A DNA stretch of 64,000 nt from Diplonema japonicum (GCA_964019335.1 OZ025656.1:186001-250000), one strand, 5' to 3'. Shown: positions 1 through 12,703, counted from the first letter of the stretch. The notes: a model not told the origin generated them from the letters alone. Program-made: numbers and translations.

Positions 1-3000
1 TTGCTGACATGGATGTGGAGAGACAGAAGTGGCAACAGAAGCTTGATGAAGCTGCTCAGAAGCGTGACATGCAGCTCGAAGAGATCTACACCGCCAAGGG
101 CAGCGTAGAGGAGAGGTGTGGCAAGCTGCAGGAGAACATACGGAGCCTTGAGATGGACATGAGCCAGCTGGAGCACCGCAGAGGGGCAGAGATCGGGCAG
201 CTGGAACAAGACCTCCACACAGCGACATCCCAAACGCAACAGTGCAAAGCTGAAATCGAGCGGCTGCAGGAGAAAGTGTCCGAGAAGATCACACAAGTAG
301 AGCGCCTCAACAAAGATCTCCAGAAGCAGAAGGACGGTCTCACTGCCGCTGAGCTCAAGATGGACACACAGCAGCACGAGGCAACAACCAACATGCAAGA
401 GGCAGAAGCTGTGAAGAATGCTGCGCACAAAAAGATCGACGCACTGACCGTCGAGATCAGAGCTCTGAAGGAGCAATTACAGCTTGAGAAGCGAGAAAGT
501 GCTGCTGCAAAGCAAGCAGAGAAAGGACTCGCAGGCAAGCTGAACGAAGCGAAGGGGGAACAGGACCGTGGAGTTGAGCAAGCCAAGAAGCTTGAACTGC
601 AGCTGCAGCAGCAAAGCAACAAGTTGGAAGAAGCTCACAAAAAGGCGGAAGTTGAGGCCGCGAAGAGGGACAGGGAGATGCAGAACCACTACGACATGCT
701 GTCGGCCTTGAGAGGTGAACTTGCCAAAGTGAAAGCAGAGCATGCTACACATACAAAACAACATGAGGAGTACTTGGGTGAACTGCGCGGCGCACTTGAA
801 GTAGCAAGAAAAGAGTCCCTTGGAAAGGAAGCTGAGAACAGGGGTGAGCTTGAAGGGGTGAAGAATGAGCTGTTTGCAGCTACGGAAGACAGCAACAAGT
901 CTCGTTCCGAGCTGCGGACTTTGAAAGTAGAGCTGAAAGAGGCACAGATAGCTGAGCAGCAAGCAGCAGATCGTCTCCACATCCTGCAGACGAGCTTGAA
1001 CGCTTCCAACAATGAGGCCCACGAGGCAAAGGCACAGCGCGACTCGGTGCAGCAGGAAATCAAGGTTCTGAAGGCCAACCACCACAACGTGCAGATGGAG
1101 GTCTCGCGGTACCGGGGCGAAATGCAGGACCAAGAAATGGGCTACGCATCCACCATCACGGACCTCAAACGCGAGCACCAGCAGAACCTCGACACACAGC
1201 AGCGCAGCCACGCAGCCTTCAAAAGGATGAACGAAGAGCTGGTCGACCGCAACAACCAACTGCAAGCGAAACTGGACGAAACCACAGCTCAGAAGCGAGA
1301 AGCAATCGCTGCTGAGGCGGAAGCAGGGAACGAGTGGAAAAATGCTGCAGCCGTGCTTAGGAAGGAAAACGAGCAGACGATGGAAAAATTACGACAGTTC
1401 CAGAGGGACCTCAGCGATGAGAAGCTTGCAACTCGCAAGGAGAAGGAGTCTGCTGCCATCTTGCGGAGCGATTTGGACACGAAGATCCACCAAGAGCACC
1501 TTCTGCGAGCGGATATTGAGGACCTGATGTTGGCACAGAAGAGTGTGATCGATGCGGCTGACGAGACGAGGATCAACGTCGAGGCAACTATACGAGGGAA
1601 GAACGACGAGTGTGAAGGCCTCAAGAAAAAATGCGAAACGTTACAAGAGGAGCTCGGGGAGGAGAAGGGCCGCAGCGCCGATCTGGAGCACCAGCTGCTA
1701 AATGCGTCACGCGACCTGGGATCCGTGAGGAGGCGGATGGTCTTTGCAGAGAAGCAACGCGATGAGGTGCACGAGGGTTCCTTGTCACACAGGACAGAGC
1801 TTGACAAGTCCCAAGAAACCGTCGAAACTCTGCAGGCCAACGAGGCGGCTCTGCAGCGTGCCGTTAGCTCCTTGAAGTCTGACCTCCAAACCTCCGAAGA
1901 CACCATTGCGATGTGGAAGAAGGTGTGCACCGCACAACACAACACAACACAACACAACACACAGCGAGAGGCCTCACGTGCTCAAGACATCGACAGCACA
2001 CAGCAAGATCTGCGCACAGCAGGTACGCAGCACCTAACTTCACAACACCCCACAGAGAACCACATACGCACCTTGGAAGATGATCTCGCCACCACAGGCA
2101 TGAAATGCAGGGAGCTCACATTGCAAAATACCAAGCTGCAAGAGTCCTTGTGGACAAGCGAGGTATGCTGCTGGATTACATAACACAACCTTAACACAGA
2201 CGCAAATCGAAGGGTACGAAGACAGGCTGCTACAGAACAGCAAAGAGATGACAGACCTGCGCAACAGTATGACAGCAGGCGAAGCGGGGATGGAAGGTGT
2301 GACGGCTGAGCTGGAAGGCGTCCGTGAGCAGCAGCTGCTGTCGTGCAATAACATCAAGCAACTCGAAGAGAGGTTGCATGAAGCTAACAAAGAGCGACAG
2401 GAGGCACTGGTGAGAGCAGAGGACATGCACAGCAGGCTGGAGGAGGGTGAGGACCGTGTGCGTGAGAAAGACGCTGTCATCGCAAAAGAGAGGAGCGAAA
2501 GAGATGCAGCCAGGCAGGAGGTTGCAAAGTTGCGAAAAGAAAAAGAAAAACAAAGTGCAACTCACATCAAAGACTTGGAGGCAAAGTACACACTGATATC
2601 CGATTTGGAAAACAAAGTAGTGAGCCTTACAAGTAAAGCAAATGCTGCCGAGTCATCTGCAGAGGCTGTAGACCCTCTGATGGCTGAAGTGAAGCGCGAG
2701 AGGGAGAGAGCTTCCGACTTAGAAGTACAGCTCGAGGGTCTCGTAAAAGATAACGAAAACCTGCAGCGAGAACGCCAAGATATCGATCGAGCTCGTGACA
2801 GTGAAAAGCGCAGTGCCGACGAGCTTGTGATAGACCTGAAAGCAGAGATCGCAACATGCAGAGCAGAGTCCAGAGAAATGGCGGAGACGCACTACTCACA
2901 GCTACAGCACTCCATGCAGCAAGCAGACGCTGCCGAAGAGTCAGCTCGACAGCTTGCGGTGCAGTGCAACATTTTGAAAGATAAATTGGAAAACGCGAAA

Positions 3001-3978
3001 CTCATGCTGACCCGTGTGGAGGCGGTGAACAGCGCTCTACATTCGCAGATAGCCAGTGAGGAGGAAAACGCAAAGCAGTACAAAACAAAACTGGGCGCAG
3101 TGCAACAACAGCAGCACAAGATGGAGGCACAGCTCTTAGGAGAAATCGGCGCACGACGAGAGGCGGAAGACAACTTGCACTACTCGGTAGAAAGACAACG
3201 GCGGGGCAGAACAGACAAAACACCATCCTTGAGGGAGGAATCATTAGGGAGAGAACTGCGCGGTGCAACAGAGCGCATTGTGGAACTGGAGAGCAGCCTG
3301 CGACGCGCAAGAAGCTTCAAGAGCAGCGAGGTGGAGCCCATCGTGGAGAACGAGAACGACAAGGCGATCTTGAAGAAGCTGAAGTCACTGACAGCTCAAG
3401 TAGAAGTACAAGCATCGCCGAACAGAGAATTCAGAAACCTAGGCCCTAGCAAGGGCAGTGTGGGGCCTATCTCAGACATCAATGACAGGGTGGGGCATGT
3501 TGTGGCACAGCTGTCACTGATCCCCGACCTGCGTGTGTCAAAAGGTGCTACACCTCTCAGGAGACAGTCGACGTTCAGCCCAGAACCAGTGATGCCAGCG
3601 GCACTGCCTTCGGAACCTTCATCTCCAATAGAACCACCAACACCTCCCTCTCTACCGTCACCTATGGCTATCCAGGTCGACTGCGACAGCATCGCCGCAG
3701 CCCTGCACAAGGCCATGAAGGGGTTTGGTACTGATGAGGACGGGATATACAGGCAGCTGAGCCTTGTGCAGGATGTTTTCGATTGGCGTGAGGTCATCAC
3801 AAGCTTTCAAAGAGAGTTCCCGAAGTTCAGCAGCGGCAACCTCTTGAAAGCCATCGCCGGAGAGCTCACCTCCAAAGAACTTAACAAGGCCAAGGCCATC
3901 CTCCGTGACAAAGGAATCTCGTGGAACCCCACCGTTTGCAGTACTAGAAGCTCTTCCTTCTCTTCTTCAAGCAGTTAG
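1..3978 (+). CDS. Long coiled-coil protein with C-terminal annexin-like motif (5' partial)
   Basis: The reading frame is open from the first bases, so the gene probably starts upstream; the first Met in frame is at 9. Inferred exons are 1-1922, 1965-2022, 2056-2162 and 2200-3978, with introns of 42, 33 and 37 nt (donors GTGTGC, GTACGC, GTATGC; acceptors ACAG). From Met-9 the spliced product is about 1285 aa. Nearly all of it is Glu/Lys/Gln/Ala-rich heptad-like sequence, so a long coiled coil is expected. Near the C-terminus (about 3660-3930), after a Pro/Ser-rich linker, a segment resembles one annexin repeat: KAMKGFGTDED, a WREVITSF core, then ELTSKELNKAKAIL. The next gene carries a related segment at its N-terminus. 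A structural or cytoskeletal role is inferred only. The first two introns are multiples of three without stops, so their retention would not break the frame. Confidence 0.8.
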
Positions 3979-4246
3979 CGACCATTTTTTCAATTTTTTC
4001 CCCGTCTTATATGTTCTAGAGTGTGCTGAAATGTTACTGAGGAAATACACGGATTTTTTGTGGTGACCCACTCTTGACCTCCTTTTATGGATGGTCAGTA
4101 TGACATTCCACTGACAAGAACACCTTCAGTTATAGAGCCCGATTCAGGTTGGGTGGAGGGGTTTTTTTTTGATGGATCTATTCGGTGAAATTGATTTTAA
4201 ATCCTTCACCACAGATCGTTGGTTTCCTTTGTTACGTGATTTCCCC

Positions 4247-4280
<34 letters not shown>

Positions 4281-5105
4281 GGTGGTCCTCAAGTGGGATT
4301 TGCCCTTAAACATCGCCCTTTTTCCCCCTTTTTTTTTCCTTTGAGTAAAAATTTATAAAATTTATACAAGCTAACAGGGGTGCAACAGGGATGTGATTTT
4401 TTTTTCCCCTTCCCTCCACCTATAAGCGGTTCCTTTTTAAAATGTTGTTCCTTTTTTTTTTTCTTGTCCCGCCCCCGCTCCTATCTTTTTCGCTACAAAA
4501 AAAGAAAAGATTTTTTGAATGTTCGTGAAACATTTCTTCCCCCCCCCCCCCCCTTCTGTTCATTGGTTTCGGTTCCTTCTTTCCTCCTTTGGCGTCCCCC
4601 CTCAGCAACCTTTGTTCTAATTGTACTCTGTAAAAACCTATCACCCGCAACCCCTTTGGTGTTTGTACTAAACGAGAAGAAGAAAAAAAAAAAGAGATAT
4701 AAAGGGGAAAATAATTTCTTTTATAAAAAAAAAAAAAAAAGAGAATCGTGTTTTTTTTCTTCCTTTCTTTTTTTTTTACTTACTGTAACCAACCGTTCCG
4801 ACAAGAAAAAAAAAATATAATAATAAAGAAGTTAACAGTAATTTTTTTGTTCTTAATAAAATTGTTTTAACCCTCTTCACTTTTTTTTTTATACAAAGTT
4901 TCGAGCCATTTCCAACCATGGCAAAGAGAAAAAAAAATCGTTTTTTCCCTTCTTTTTTTTTTCTTTCTTCCCTATAAGTTTTCATTCACCGCAAACACCA
5001 GGAGTCTTTCGGCTTCCTAATCCACATTGTCCTCCTGCGTCTCTTCGTCCATCTGCCCTGACACCACCAAAACAAATCAAACAAACGCAGGCCACTTAAT
5101 GCAAC
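3979..5105. other. Intergenic, homopolymer-rich
   Basis: This 1.1-kb gap contains a T run at about 4251-4278, a C run near 4540 and many A and T runs. It holds one copy of a dispersed GGGTGG-TCCTC element at 4279-4317. The open frames here (for example 4380-4820) are low-complexity Phe/Lys translations of homopolymers and are not credible genes. Confidence 0.7.
4279..4317 (+). repeat. Dispersed GGGYGGYCCTC element, copy A
   Basis: The segment AGGGTGGTCCTCAAG followed by GGGATTTGCCCTTAAACAT is nearly identical to 43164-43203 and resembles 38421-38463 and 41058-41100. It could form a short stem-loop, with GGGT pairing with GCCC around an inner TCCT/GGGA stem. It lies about 300 nt downstream of the first gene. 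Function unknown. Confidence 0.6.
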
Positions 5106-8100
5106 ATGAATGACTCGCTTCCTACGTCGGAGCTGCTGAAGCTGTCACTGAGGGCGACACATGAAGGCGGGGATGGTGATTGCGAAGAGATGGCAATGGA
5201 ATTGCACCAGGGCTTGAAAGGGGGTTTGGGAGCGGAAGAAGAAAGGGTTTACGCTGCTCTGAGAAAGGTTGAAGGGCAGACTCAATGGTGGGGGGTTGAG
5301 AAGAGCTTCATCACGAACTATGCTGTTGAGCTTGAGAGCTGCATGGAAGAAGAGCTGACAGGTGAGGAACTAACTATAGCTTGGGCAATCCTTAACAACA
5401 ACGGTGTGTTTCGTGACGGGGCAGGCAGCAATAAGGAGTACCTTCAAAACTATGTGAGTGCTGTGTTCGGTACTGAGCCCGTCTCACGCCATGCCCTTGC
5501 CGCCTCCATCCGTCAGGATAGGGGCTGCGAACGCGTCCTCAGCCGCCCCGACACCCCCGAGGCCAGGGCACTCAACGCCCTCCTCACCAAAATGTGTGTC
5601 AATGTCACCAAAACGGTCACTGCTCGCGAGTGGTTTACCGCCTTCCAAAAGCAGTATCATTATCACCACTCAGAGGGTCCTAAGAGCCCCCGTCGGGCTT
5701 CTCCCATGCGTGGTGCGTCCTCACCACACGAAGGCCTCGTCTCCAAGGTTTTCCTCCTCGAAAGGCAGATTGCGCAGATGCAGGGCACCCATTCCGTAAC
5801 CGGTACGCCTTCCCCTGCCCATGTGGCTGAAACACCTACACGCCATGTCCCCGAGACGCCTCCTCCTAATGCTAGCTGCATTCTCCCCGAGACGCCTCCT
5901 CCTAATGCGACCAACATGAGCAGCATCCTGCCGGAGACACCACCCAACGCAGAGAGCTTTGTTGCCACTCCTGTGTTCCCAACAGAGGCTTCACCTGTGA
6001 CACCGAACCCCGCCACGCAGCCGCGAGTGCCCCAACCCGAGCCGCCGACAGATGTTCTAGAGCTAGCAGAGGCCATTGAACGGCAGATTGTTATGTGTCA
6101 CGAGCACACCTTGCTGACGACTAAGACCCCTGTAAGTCAAGCCCTGCCTGATGTGCAGCAGCTGCTTGCCGAGTATGCCACTCTCAAGGCACGGTACAAT
6201 GACTTGCTGGCTGCGAACGGTGAGTTGCAGCAGCAGCGTGATGGATACATGGGCGAAGGGGGTGAGTTCAAGATGAAGTTTGGTGAGCTCCAAGCGGTGG
6301 AAGGGGACCTTAGAAAGCAGCTGGAGGAGAGCCTGCGGGACATCGATGAGCTGAATGCCGCTATCGCAGCACGTGAGGCCGAGTTGCGAGAGCAGGCACT
6401 ACTGAGTGATGGTGCTCTTGAAAGGGAAGATGCGCTAAAAGTGCATGTCAGGATGGCTGAAGAGCGCTGTGCTACAGCAGAGGCAGAGCGTGATCATCTC
6501 CGTGAGTTCAAAGACTCTATCAGGAAGGATGCTGAGGCTGAATGGGAGGACAAGGTAAAGTCCTCGGAGGCCTTGGCTGCTGCTACGCAGGAGGCAAACA
6601 GCAACCTTTGCGTGGAGTTGTTTGGCCTTATCCAATCCTCCGAGACGTGCATCAGGGAGGAGGCAGAGGAGCTCCGCCTGCAAACCTTGCAACTGCTGTA
6701 CGTGCAGTTGCAGCGCGACACTGAGCGTGATCTACGTGTCGCCGAGACTTCCAAGCTTCACAAAGATCTGCAGGACGCCGATAAGCGATTCAAGAAGTAC
6801 GAAGAGGACGAACGTGCGAGGCTGGAGAAGATACAAGAAGAGGCAGCACAAAGGATCGCGCAGCTGGATGAGGATCACTTCAAGTCGCTGCAGAAACGCG
6901 ACGACGAGGCAGCAAGGAGGCAGGCACGGTTCGAGGAGGATGCATCCAGGAAGAGGATGCAAGCCGACGAGGATGCCGCGAACAGGTTGGCTCGCGCTGA
7001 ACAAGAGGCTGCTAACAAGATGCAGCTCATAGAGCAAGAGCACAGGAACAAGCTCGCAAGGCTTGAAGATGAGTACGCCCAGAGACAGCAACGGACAGAG
7101 GCTGAGGTCACTGCCGCCATCGCACGGGCCGAGGCTGACGCAGAGACAAAGCGCTTGAAACGGGAGCGTGAATTGGCAGCGCTTGAGGAAGATCACAACA
7201 TGCGATGCTCACAGCTGCAGCGAGAGAGGGACCAAGTTGCCCTGGAAAGGGATGATCTTGCTGCAAAGTTACAAATGAGGCCACAACAAGGTGCTTTGCA
7301 GGAGCTGGAAGCCCAACACCAACGGGCGCTGCGGGAACAGGAAAACAAGCACAACGCGGCGCAACACGAGCAGGAGCAGGCACTTCTCGCTATGCAGTCA
7401 GATCACCAACTGAAGGAAGCAGCCTTGGGAAGCGAGCTGGCAATGTACAAACAACAGTTGGAAGAGCAAGCAGCCCAAAGGCAGGCAACAGACAGAGTCG
7501 TTGAAGAGTCTGGTATTCTCTTGAATTCACTTCAAGAGCAAAACGATGTGCTTGCAACAGCCAATAAGCAGCTGACAGAAGAAAACCAAACGCTGGCACG
7601 CGCACCTGGTCAGGAGGAGATCGACGAGGCGAAGGCTGAGGCGGAGCGCATTAGAGCTGCCATGGAGGAGCTGGGACGGGAAACTGAACGCAAAGAAGCG
7701 GAAGCAGCGGTCAGGGAAAAGGCTGCGGCACAACTGGAACAAGAGCTCCTTGCAAAGGAACACGAAGCTCTTCGTAAAGAAGCTGAAGCAGCCAGAAAAG
7801 AAGAAGAGGCTATCAGGAGGGAGGAAGAGGCCGTGAAACAGCAGCAAGTTTCCGCGGAAGAATCTGCAAGAAAAGAAGCAGAGCTTGCTGAAAAGGCAGC
7901 AGAGCTGAACAAAAAACTTTCCGATGCTGAGGAAGAGCTGCAAAAGGCGAGGGATGCACGACCTGTTGATGACAGACTTATGGAACAGCTACGCGCGGAG
8001 GCCAATGCGGAGAAGGAAAGGGCTGATGCTGAGCGGCAAAGGGCAGAAGAGGAACGGCTGCGAGCCGAAGAGGAGCGGATGAAAGCTCGAGAAGAACAGC

Positions 8101-9573
8101 AAAAGGCAAAGGATGCGATGGACAAGGCCGAAGAAGAACGGGAAATGGCAGCCCAAGCGAAGCGGAAGGCCGAAGAAGAGAAACAGAGAATGAGCGAGCA
8201 AGCGGAAGAAGATAAAAAGAGGATGGCGGAGGAGCAGAAACAGCGGGAGATTGAGGAGACACGTGCTGCTGAGGAAGCGGCAAAAAGAAAGAAAGCATCG
8301 AAGGAAAGAGCACGACTGGCTGAAGAGAACGAGAAGCTGCGTGAGGAGCTGGCTTCAAAGGACGACAAGAACTCCTACGAGCTCGAACAACAGTTGCGTG
8401 AGAAGGCCAGGAGGAACACAGAGCTGGAAGAGCTGTTGGAGTCGGAAACGCGTGAGAGGGATGAGGTCATCGCACAGCTGCAGGAACAGATCGAGAGACA
8501 GAACACAGAGCTTGCACTGCTGAGGCAGCAGATCAAAGACATCCACAGTGAACAACACAGACAGCGCAGCCTGCAAGACATCAACAGATCGCAGGACGAC
8601 GACAGGTTCACCATTGAGGCACAGGAAGTACGTGGGAGAAAGTACCTGGAGAGACACTGGCGGAGGATAGAGATGCCTTTTGGTGCTGAGGGATCGCTGC
8701 AGATCAGGGTGCGCGGGCCGTCGAAGACTGACCCAGAGCCCCCCGTCGTGGTGTCGGAGTGCGTCAAGAACGGCGCGGCACACAAGGCAGGTCTGCAAGC
8801 AGGTTGGCTCGTGGTGAAGGTCCGCAACCCTATTGGAACATGGCCCATCGTCACCAGGAGAGACTTCCTACACGCGATAGGCCCCAACGGGCACGTCTTT
8901 GAGAACGTAGAGCTGTCCATCTTCGTCGTGCAAGACGAGAAGTTCATCACTGAATGGAAAAGAAAACTTCTGGAGTACGTGAAGAACGAGGAGAGACAGA
9001 AGGTGTCCGGCTCGTGGATGGGGAAGATGAGGGGGAAAACGTATGCTGTTTTCAATTTATCAATTCCTCCTATATCTTTTTCCTTTTTTTTTTTCCAGAC
9101 CGAAATCGACTGGATTCAGCGGGATAAGGTTGAAAATCACACCGCCAGCACACCTGGTGAAGGAGTACAAGGTGAAGATGGACAAGCTAAGCGACGAGGC
9201 CAAGCGGAACAGGATCAAGCACTTGAAGCAGATGGGGTGCATAAAGTTCGACGAAGAATTCAACGCTGAGAACGTCTTCGCAATGCAGTCCAACCCCCCC
9301 ATGTGGCGGACACTGGCGCTCACAGCCTGCGATCAGTGCAACATCAACGGCTCCAGAGAGATGATACCACGCTCGTTGGCCTACCCTATTACACGTACTC
9401 TCGGTGCGCTTCTAGGTACCCCTCCACCCCCTCAGGAGATGACTGATGAGGCCTTCTCTATTGTAGACCTTGAATCTCGGGGAGAGGTAGATTTCGAAGA
9501 ACTTACAACCTTTACCCGAGAGCTTTACATGGATTTAATATTCCGGGACGACGTGATCTATAATGATATGTGA
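5106..9573 (+). CDS. Annexin-like / coiled-coil / PDZ-like / EF-hand-like protein
   Basis: The inferred CDS is join(5106..9040,9099..9573), about 1469 aa, with one 58-nt intron (GTATGCTG...TTCCAG) splitting a Thr codon. Residues about 36-100 contain an annexin-like segment (LKGGLGAEEE, then EELTGEELTIAWAIL) that aligns with the C-terminal segment of the preceding gene. Residues about 240-285 carry three ETPP(P)N repeats. Residues about 350-1165 are Glu/Lys/Arg/Ala-rich coiled coil. Residues about 1180-1290 look like a PDZ domain (PPVVVSECVKNGAAHKAGLQ, GWLVVKV). Near 1425-1455 is a degenerate EF-hand-like loop (DLESRGEVDFEE, Arg at loop position 5). A scaffold or cytoskeletal role is inferred. 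The start is the first Met after a long non-coding stretch. The unspliced frame runs to 9269, but the 58-nt intron restores continuity with the downstream frame. Confidence 0.8.
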
Positions 9574-9937
9574 GTTTTATTTTATTTTTCTTTCACCCCA
9601 CTTTTTTTTTTTTTTTTTTTTTAGATAGATATTGTTGTACTTTTAGATCTCCTTCCAAAATAAAAAAAAAAAATTAGGAGGATTAGGTGGGGAAAGTGGA
9701 GGAGGATCGTTCTCTTTATCTATTTCCTTCCTCCCCCTTCCACGACCCCCCCCCTTTTTTTAAAACCTTTATTTCTTTGTTTATTTAAGTAACCGCTTTG
9801 ACCCTGCCCCCCCCCCTTTTTTTTATTCTCTGCCCAAGGTTTTATATCTCCTTTTTCATTTGTTTTTGATTCATCTTCACCCCACCCGTCCTTTTTTTTT
9901 TAAAAAAAAAAAGGAGAACACCTACAAACAAAAAACA
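9574..9937. other. Intergenic, homopolymer-rich
   Basis: This gap consists of T, C and A runs with short purine-rich stretches. I see no gene or structured element in it. Confidence 0.6.
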
Positions 9938-10888
9938 ATGACAATGCCACAATGGATACAACTGAAAGGACTGGAGGTGGATGCTGACAGAAATGTATGT
10001 GCAATCCCATATCCATGAACACTAATTTTTTTCTTCTTTCTCCCCACAGGGACAAATCGGTGAGAACAAAGGCGAAAGGGAATATAATTTATTCGAGGTG
10101 TGCCTTGAAGACGGGGTCACGGTGTTGGTTCCTGAAGAGAACATGGTAAGGATGACGTGGGTAAAGCGCCCTGATGATAAAAAAGTACCTGAGAAATATC
10201 TGGTGTTCAACGATTCCGACGGAGATGAGGTAGTACTGCAAGCACGAAAGGGGTTAGGCAAAGGTCAGTATGCAGTAGAAGGAGTATGGCGACCTGAGTT
10301 CACTGCAGTAGAAGTTTTCGAAACAGGCCGGGTTGGGAGGGAAGAACCCCATTTACGATTTCACTGTGGAAATGTTATGAAGAACGTACCTGTAGCAGGT
10401 GTCACTGAAAAATTAGCAGAATTTTTGAAATTCGCGCGAATTCCGAGCTCCCTTCAGAGCTTCAAAGCGGGGGACGCGGTGAAGACGCGACATTCAATCA
10501 CCTTTGTGGATGGTGTTGTGCTGCCTCCTGCTACCCGTGCCACCGTTCTCCAACTTACTTCGCCTTCTATCTACGACATCTGCCTCCCCAGCGGGGATCG
10601 TTTGGATGTTGATGCAGTTGACCTTCTCCCTTGCCGACCATTGATGCCTGATGTGGAGGTGGTCCTCAAACGGGAGGTCACCTTTAAATCAGGAAAGAAT
10701 CTCCCTGAGGGTACGCTCCTCATCGTTAAAAAACGCCCAGTTGATGGTGTGTAGAAAGAGGGAAAAAAAAAAAAAAAAAACCTTTACCCACAGGTATGGT
10801 CGATGTCGAAACCGATGACTCGCCCCCATTCGTTTTCGAAGTCTCTGAACTGTGGGTCAGGGAGCTTGAAGGAGAGCGTCTTGAGTAA
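9938..10888 (+). CDS. Hypothetical protein, three exons
   Basis: The inferred CDS is join(9938..9994,10050..10746,10794..10888), 282 aa. The introns are 55 nt (GTATGTG...CCCCACAG) and 47 nt (GTGTGTAG...CCCACAG). The start codon is followed six bases later by a second in-frame ATG. The short first exon reads MTMPQWIQLKGLEVDADRN and joins in frame to the main open frame. The last exon ends VRELEGERLE. The protein is rich in beta-type sequence (short Val-rich strands between Gly/Pro turns). The middle contains two similar Val-rich stretches, DGVTVLVPEENMV and DGVVLPPATRATVL. I recognise no family. A different donor two bases downstream would give another C-terminus; I preferred the acidic, hydrophobic one. 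Confidence 0.65.
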
Positions 10889-11113
10889 TCTGTTTTTTTT
10901 ATTTTTATTTTCGCTCTCTTTTCTATTTTCTTAGAGTATTCAAGGGGAAGTAGAAGAAAAAAAATAGAGAGGTAACAAAAAAAAAAAAAAAAAAGAAAAT
11001 TCCCCCGTTTAAACCTAAGTGTATTCTACATGGGCCTCCCTCCTCATTCCCACCCTTTTTGACAGAACACCATTATAAAAAAAAAAAAAAAAAGAAGAAG
11101 AAAAAAGAACAAT

Positions 11114-12703
11114 ATGGGTATTGTTCAGTCCGTTCTGGACAAGGACTGCGGGACGTATGAGCGTCGCGTGGAGAGGGCGGTGGTGCTGCTGGTACTGTTT
11201 TATGGTGCGAAGAATGTGTACGGATTGGGTCTTGGAGGCTTGAGAAAAACTGTTATGAACAAACTGCTGGCGGGAGGAAAATTAATCCCTGGCGTGGAAG
11301 GAGTGGTGCGTGGGGAACTAGACAAGGAAATGGAAGGCATCAAGAAGAACGTTCTAGGCGATGGCGACAAAGACACTGTCCTCACCATCCCCGAACATGG
11401 TCTCCCCGATGAAACAATCATCGCGAGGGCCGAGAAGCTCATCGCAGACATGACAGGCTTCGCAGAAGGGAAAAAATGGGGCGGTATCTACTACCGCAAC
11501 AAAGAACTCTCCCACATCCAAATCGAGATGTGGAGCAGATTCTCATCTACCAACCTACTCTTTCCCATGGTCTTCCCTGGCGCACGACAGCTGGAAGCAG
11601 AACTAGTATCAATGACAGTCTCGCTGGTACACGGCAATGTTGGTGTTCTGACCTCTGGAGGCACTGAGTCAATTCTCATTGCAATGCTCGGCTACAGGGA
11701 ACAGGCGAGGAAACGTGGCATCGCGGAACCCGAGATTCTTTGCGGTGTCACGGTGCACCCAGCAGCCTTGAAAGCGTCATTCTACTTCGGCATGAAGCTC
11801 GTGCGTGCACCCGTCGACCCTGCCACGCAGCGCATGTCAGTTGCACTCACAAAACCGTTCATCAATAAGAACACTATTTGCATTTACGCATCGGCGCCCA
11901 CCTTTATACACGGTGTAGTGGATCCTATTGAAGAGCTTGCGTCGCTTGCGGTGGAGCACGGTATTGGGGTGCACGTTGACAACTGTCTTGGAGGGTATCT
12001 GTTGAGCTATCTTCAGAAGGAAGGATTGTACACAAAACAATGGGATTTCCGTGTTGAAGGCGTCACGAGTATGTCGGTCGATGTCCACAAGTACGGTTTT
12101 GCGAGTAAAGGAGTAAGCGTGGCGGTGTTCAGGGACAACGAGATGAGACAGAGTTCATATGTCCCGTCAAGCGATGGTTGCGAAGGGTTGTACATCACAC
12201 CCACATTGCAAGGATCGAGGAGTGGAGGTGTCGTGGCCGCAGGGTGGGGAACCGTGGTGAAACTCGGCGACGATGGGTACCGCAAGGCAGCACGACGTTT
12301 GCACGCTGTTAAGGAAGCTTATATCAGGGAGGTTGAAAAGTTCCCGATGTTGAAACTTCTAGCGTATCCTGATGCGGCTGTCGTGCCGATCGCCTCGAAT
12401 TCGTCATCCCTTGATATTTACTTACTAGCGTCGCTTATGGAAAAGCGAGGGTGGAACATGTTCACGGGGCAGCACCCCCCTGTCATGTCTGTTTGTGTTG
12501 GTGAGCAGCAGACACCTGAGGTCATCGAACAGTGGTCCGATGATATCAGCACCTGCCTTGAAGAAATTACCGCCGACCCTAAGATTAAAATAGAAGGTGC
12601 AGCGGCGGTGTACGGCACTGCCGGGTCCACCCCCGACGAACTTCTTCATGCGGTGATGTGTTCTTATGTCGACACAACACTGACGGCGAAGAAAGCTGAA
12701 TGA
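11114..12703 (+). CDS. SGPL1: Sphingosine-1-phosphate lyase
   Basis: This 529-aa protein matches the PLP-dependent sphingosine-1-phosphate lyase family (Dpl1/SGPL1). That enzyme splits phosphorylated sphingoid bases into a fatty aldehyde and phosphoethanolamine at the ER membrane. A hydrophobic segment at about residues 21-40 fits the usual N-terminal membrane anchor. The PLP-binding lysine is Lys326 in SVDVHKYGFASKG. The co-factor region also shows HVDNCLGG (Asp289), LTSGGTES (about 179-186) and TVHPAALKA (His215). Length and domain order are normal for the family (human about 568 aa). The gene is intronless. The start ATG follows an A-rich leader. It is flanked by unrelated genes on the same strand. 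Confidence 0.93.
   Translation: MGIVQSVLDKDCGTYERRVERAVVLLVLFYGAKNVYGLGLGGLRKTVMNKLLAGGKLIPGVEGVVRGELDKEMEGIKKNVLGDGDKDTVLTIPEHGLPDETIIARAEKLIADMTGFAEGKKWGGIYYRNKELSHIQIEMWSRFSSTNLLFPMVFPGARQLEAELVSMTVSLVHGNVGVLTSGGTESILIAMLGYREQARKRGIAEPEILCGVTVHPAALKASFYFGMKLVRAPVDPATQRMSVALTKPFINKNTICIYASAPTFIHGVVDPIEELASLAVEHGIGVHVDNCLGGYLLSYLQKEGLYTKQWDFRVEGVTSMSVDVHKYGFASKGVSVAVFRDNEMRQSSYVPSSDGCEGLYITPTLQGSRSGGVVAAGWGTVVKLGDDGYRKAARRLHAVKEAYIREVEKFPMLKLLAYPDAAVVPIASNSSSLDIYLLASLMEKRGWNMFTGQHPPVMSVCVGEQQTPEVIEQWSDDISTCLEEITADPKIKIEGAAAVYGTAGSTPDELLHAVMCSYVDTTLTAKKAE

Noticed and set aside
86-3310. Several long open frames on the - strand across the first coiled-coil gene
   Set aside because: They mirror the biased codons of the + strand coiled coil, give Ser/Cys/Leu-rich low-complexity protein, and lack any recognisable motif.
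4380-4820. 146-codon + strand frame
   Set aside because: It is Phe/Lys/Pro low complexity from homopolymers, like many similar frames in all the intergenic gaps.
7610-8368. 252-codon - strand frame opposite the second coiled-coil gene
   Set aside because: It is a Ser/Ala-rich shadow of Glu/Ala/Lys codons on the other strand.
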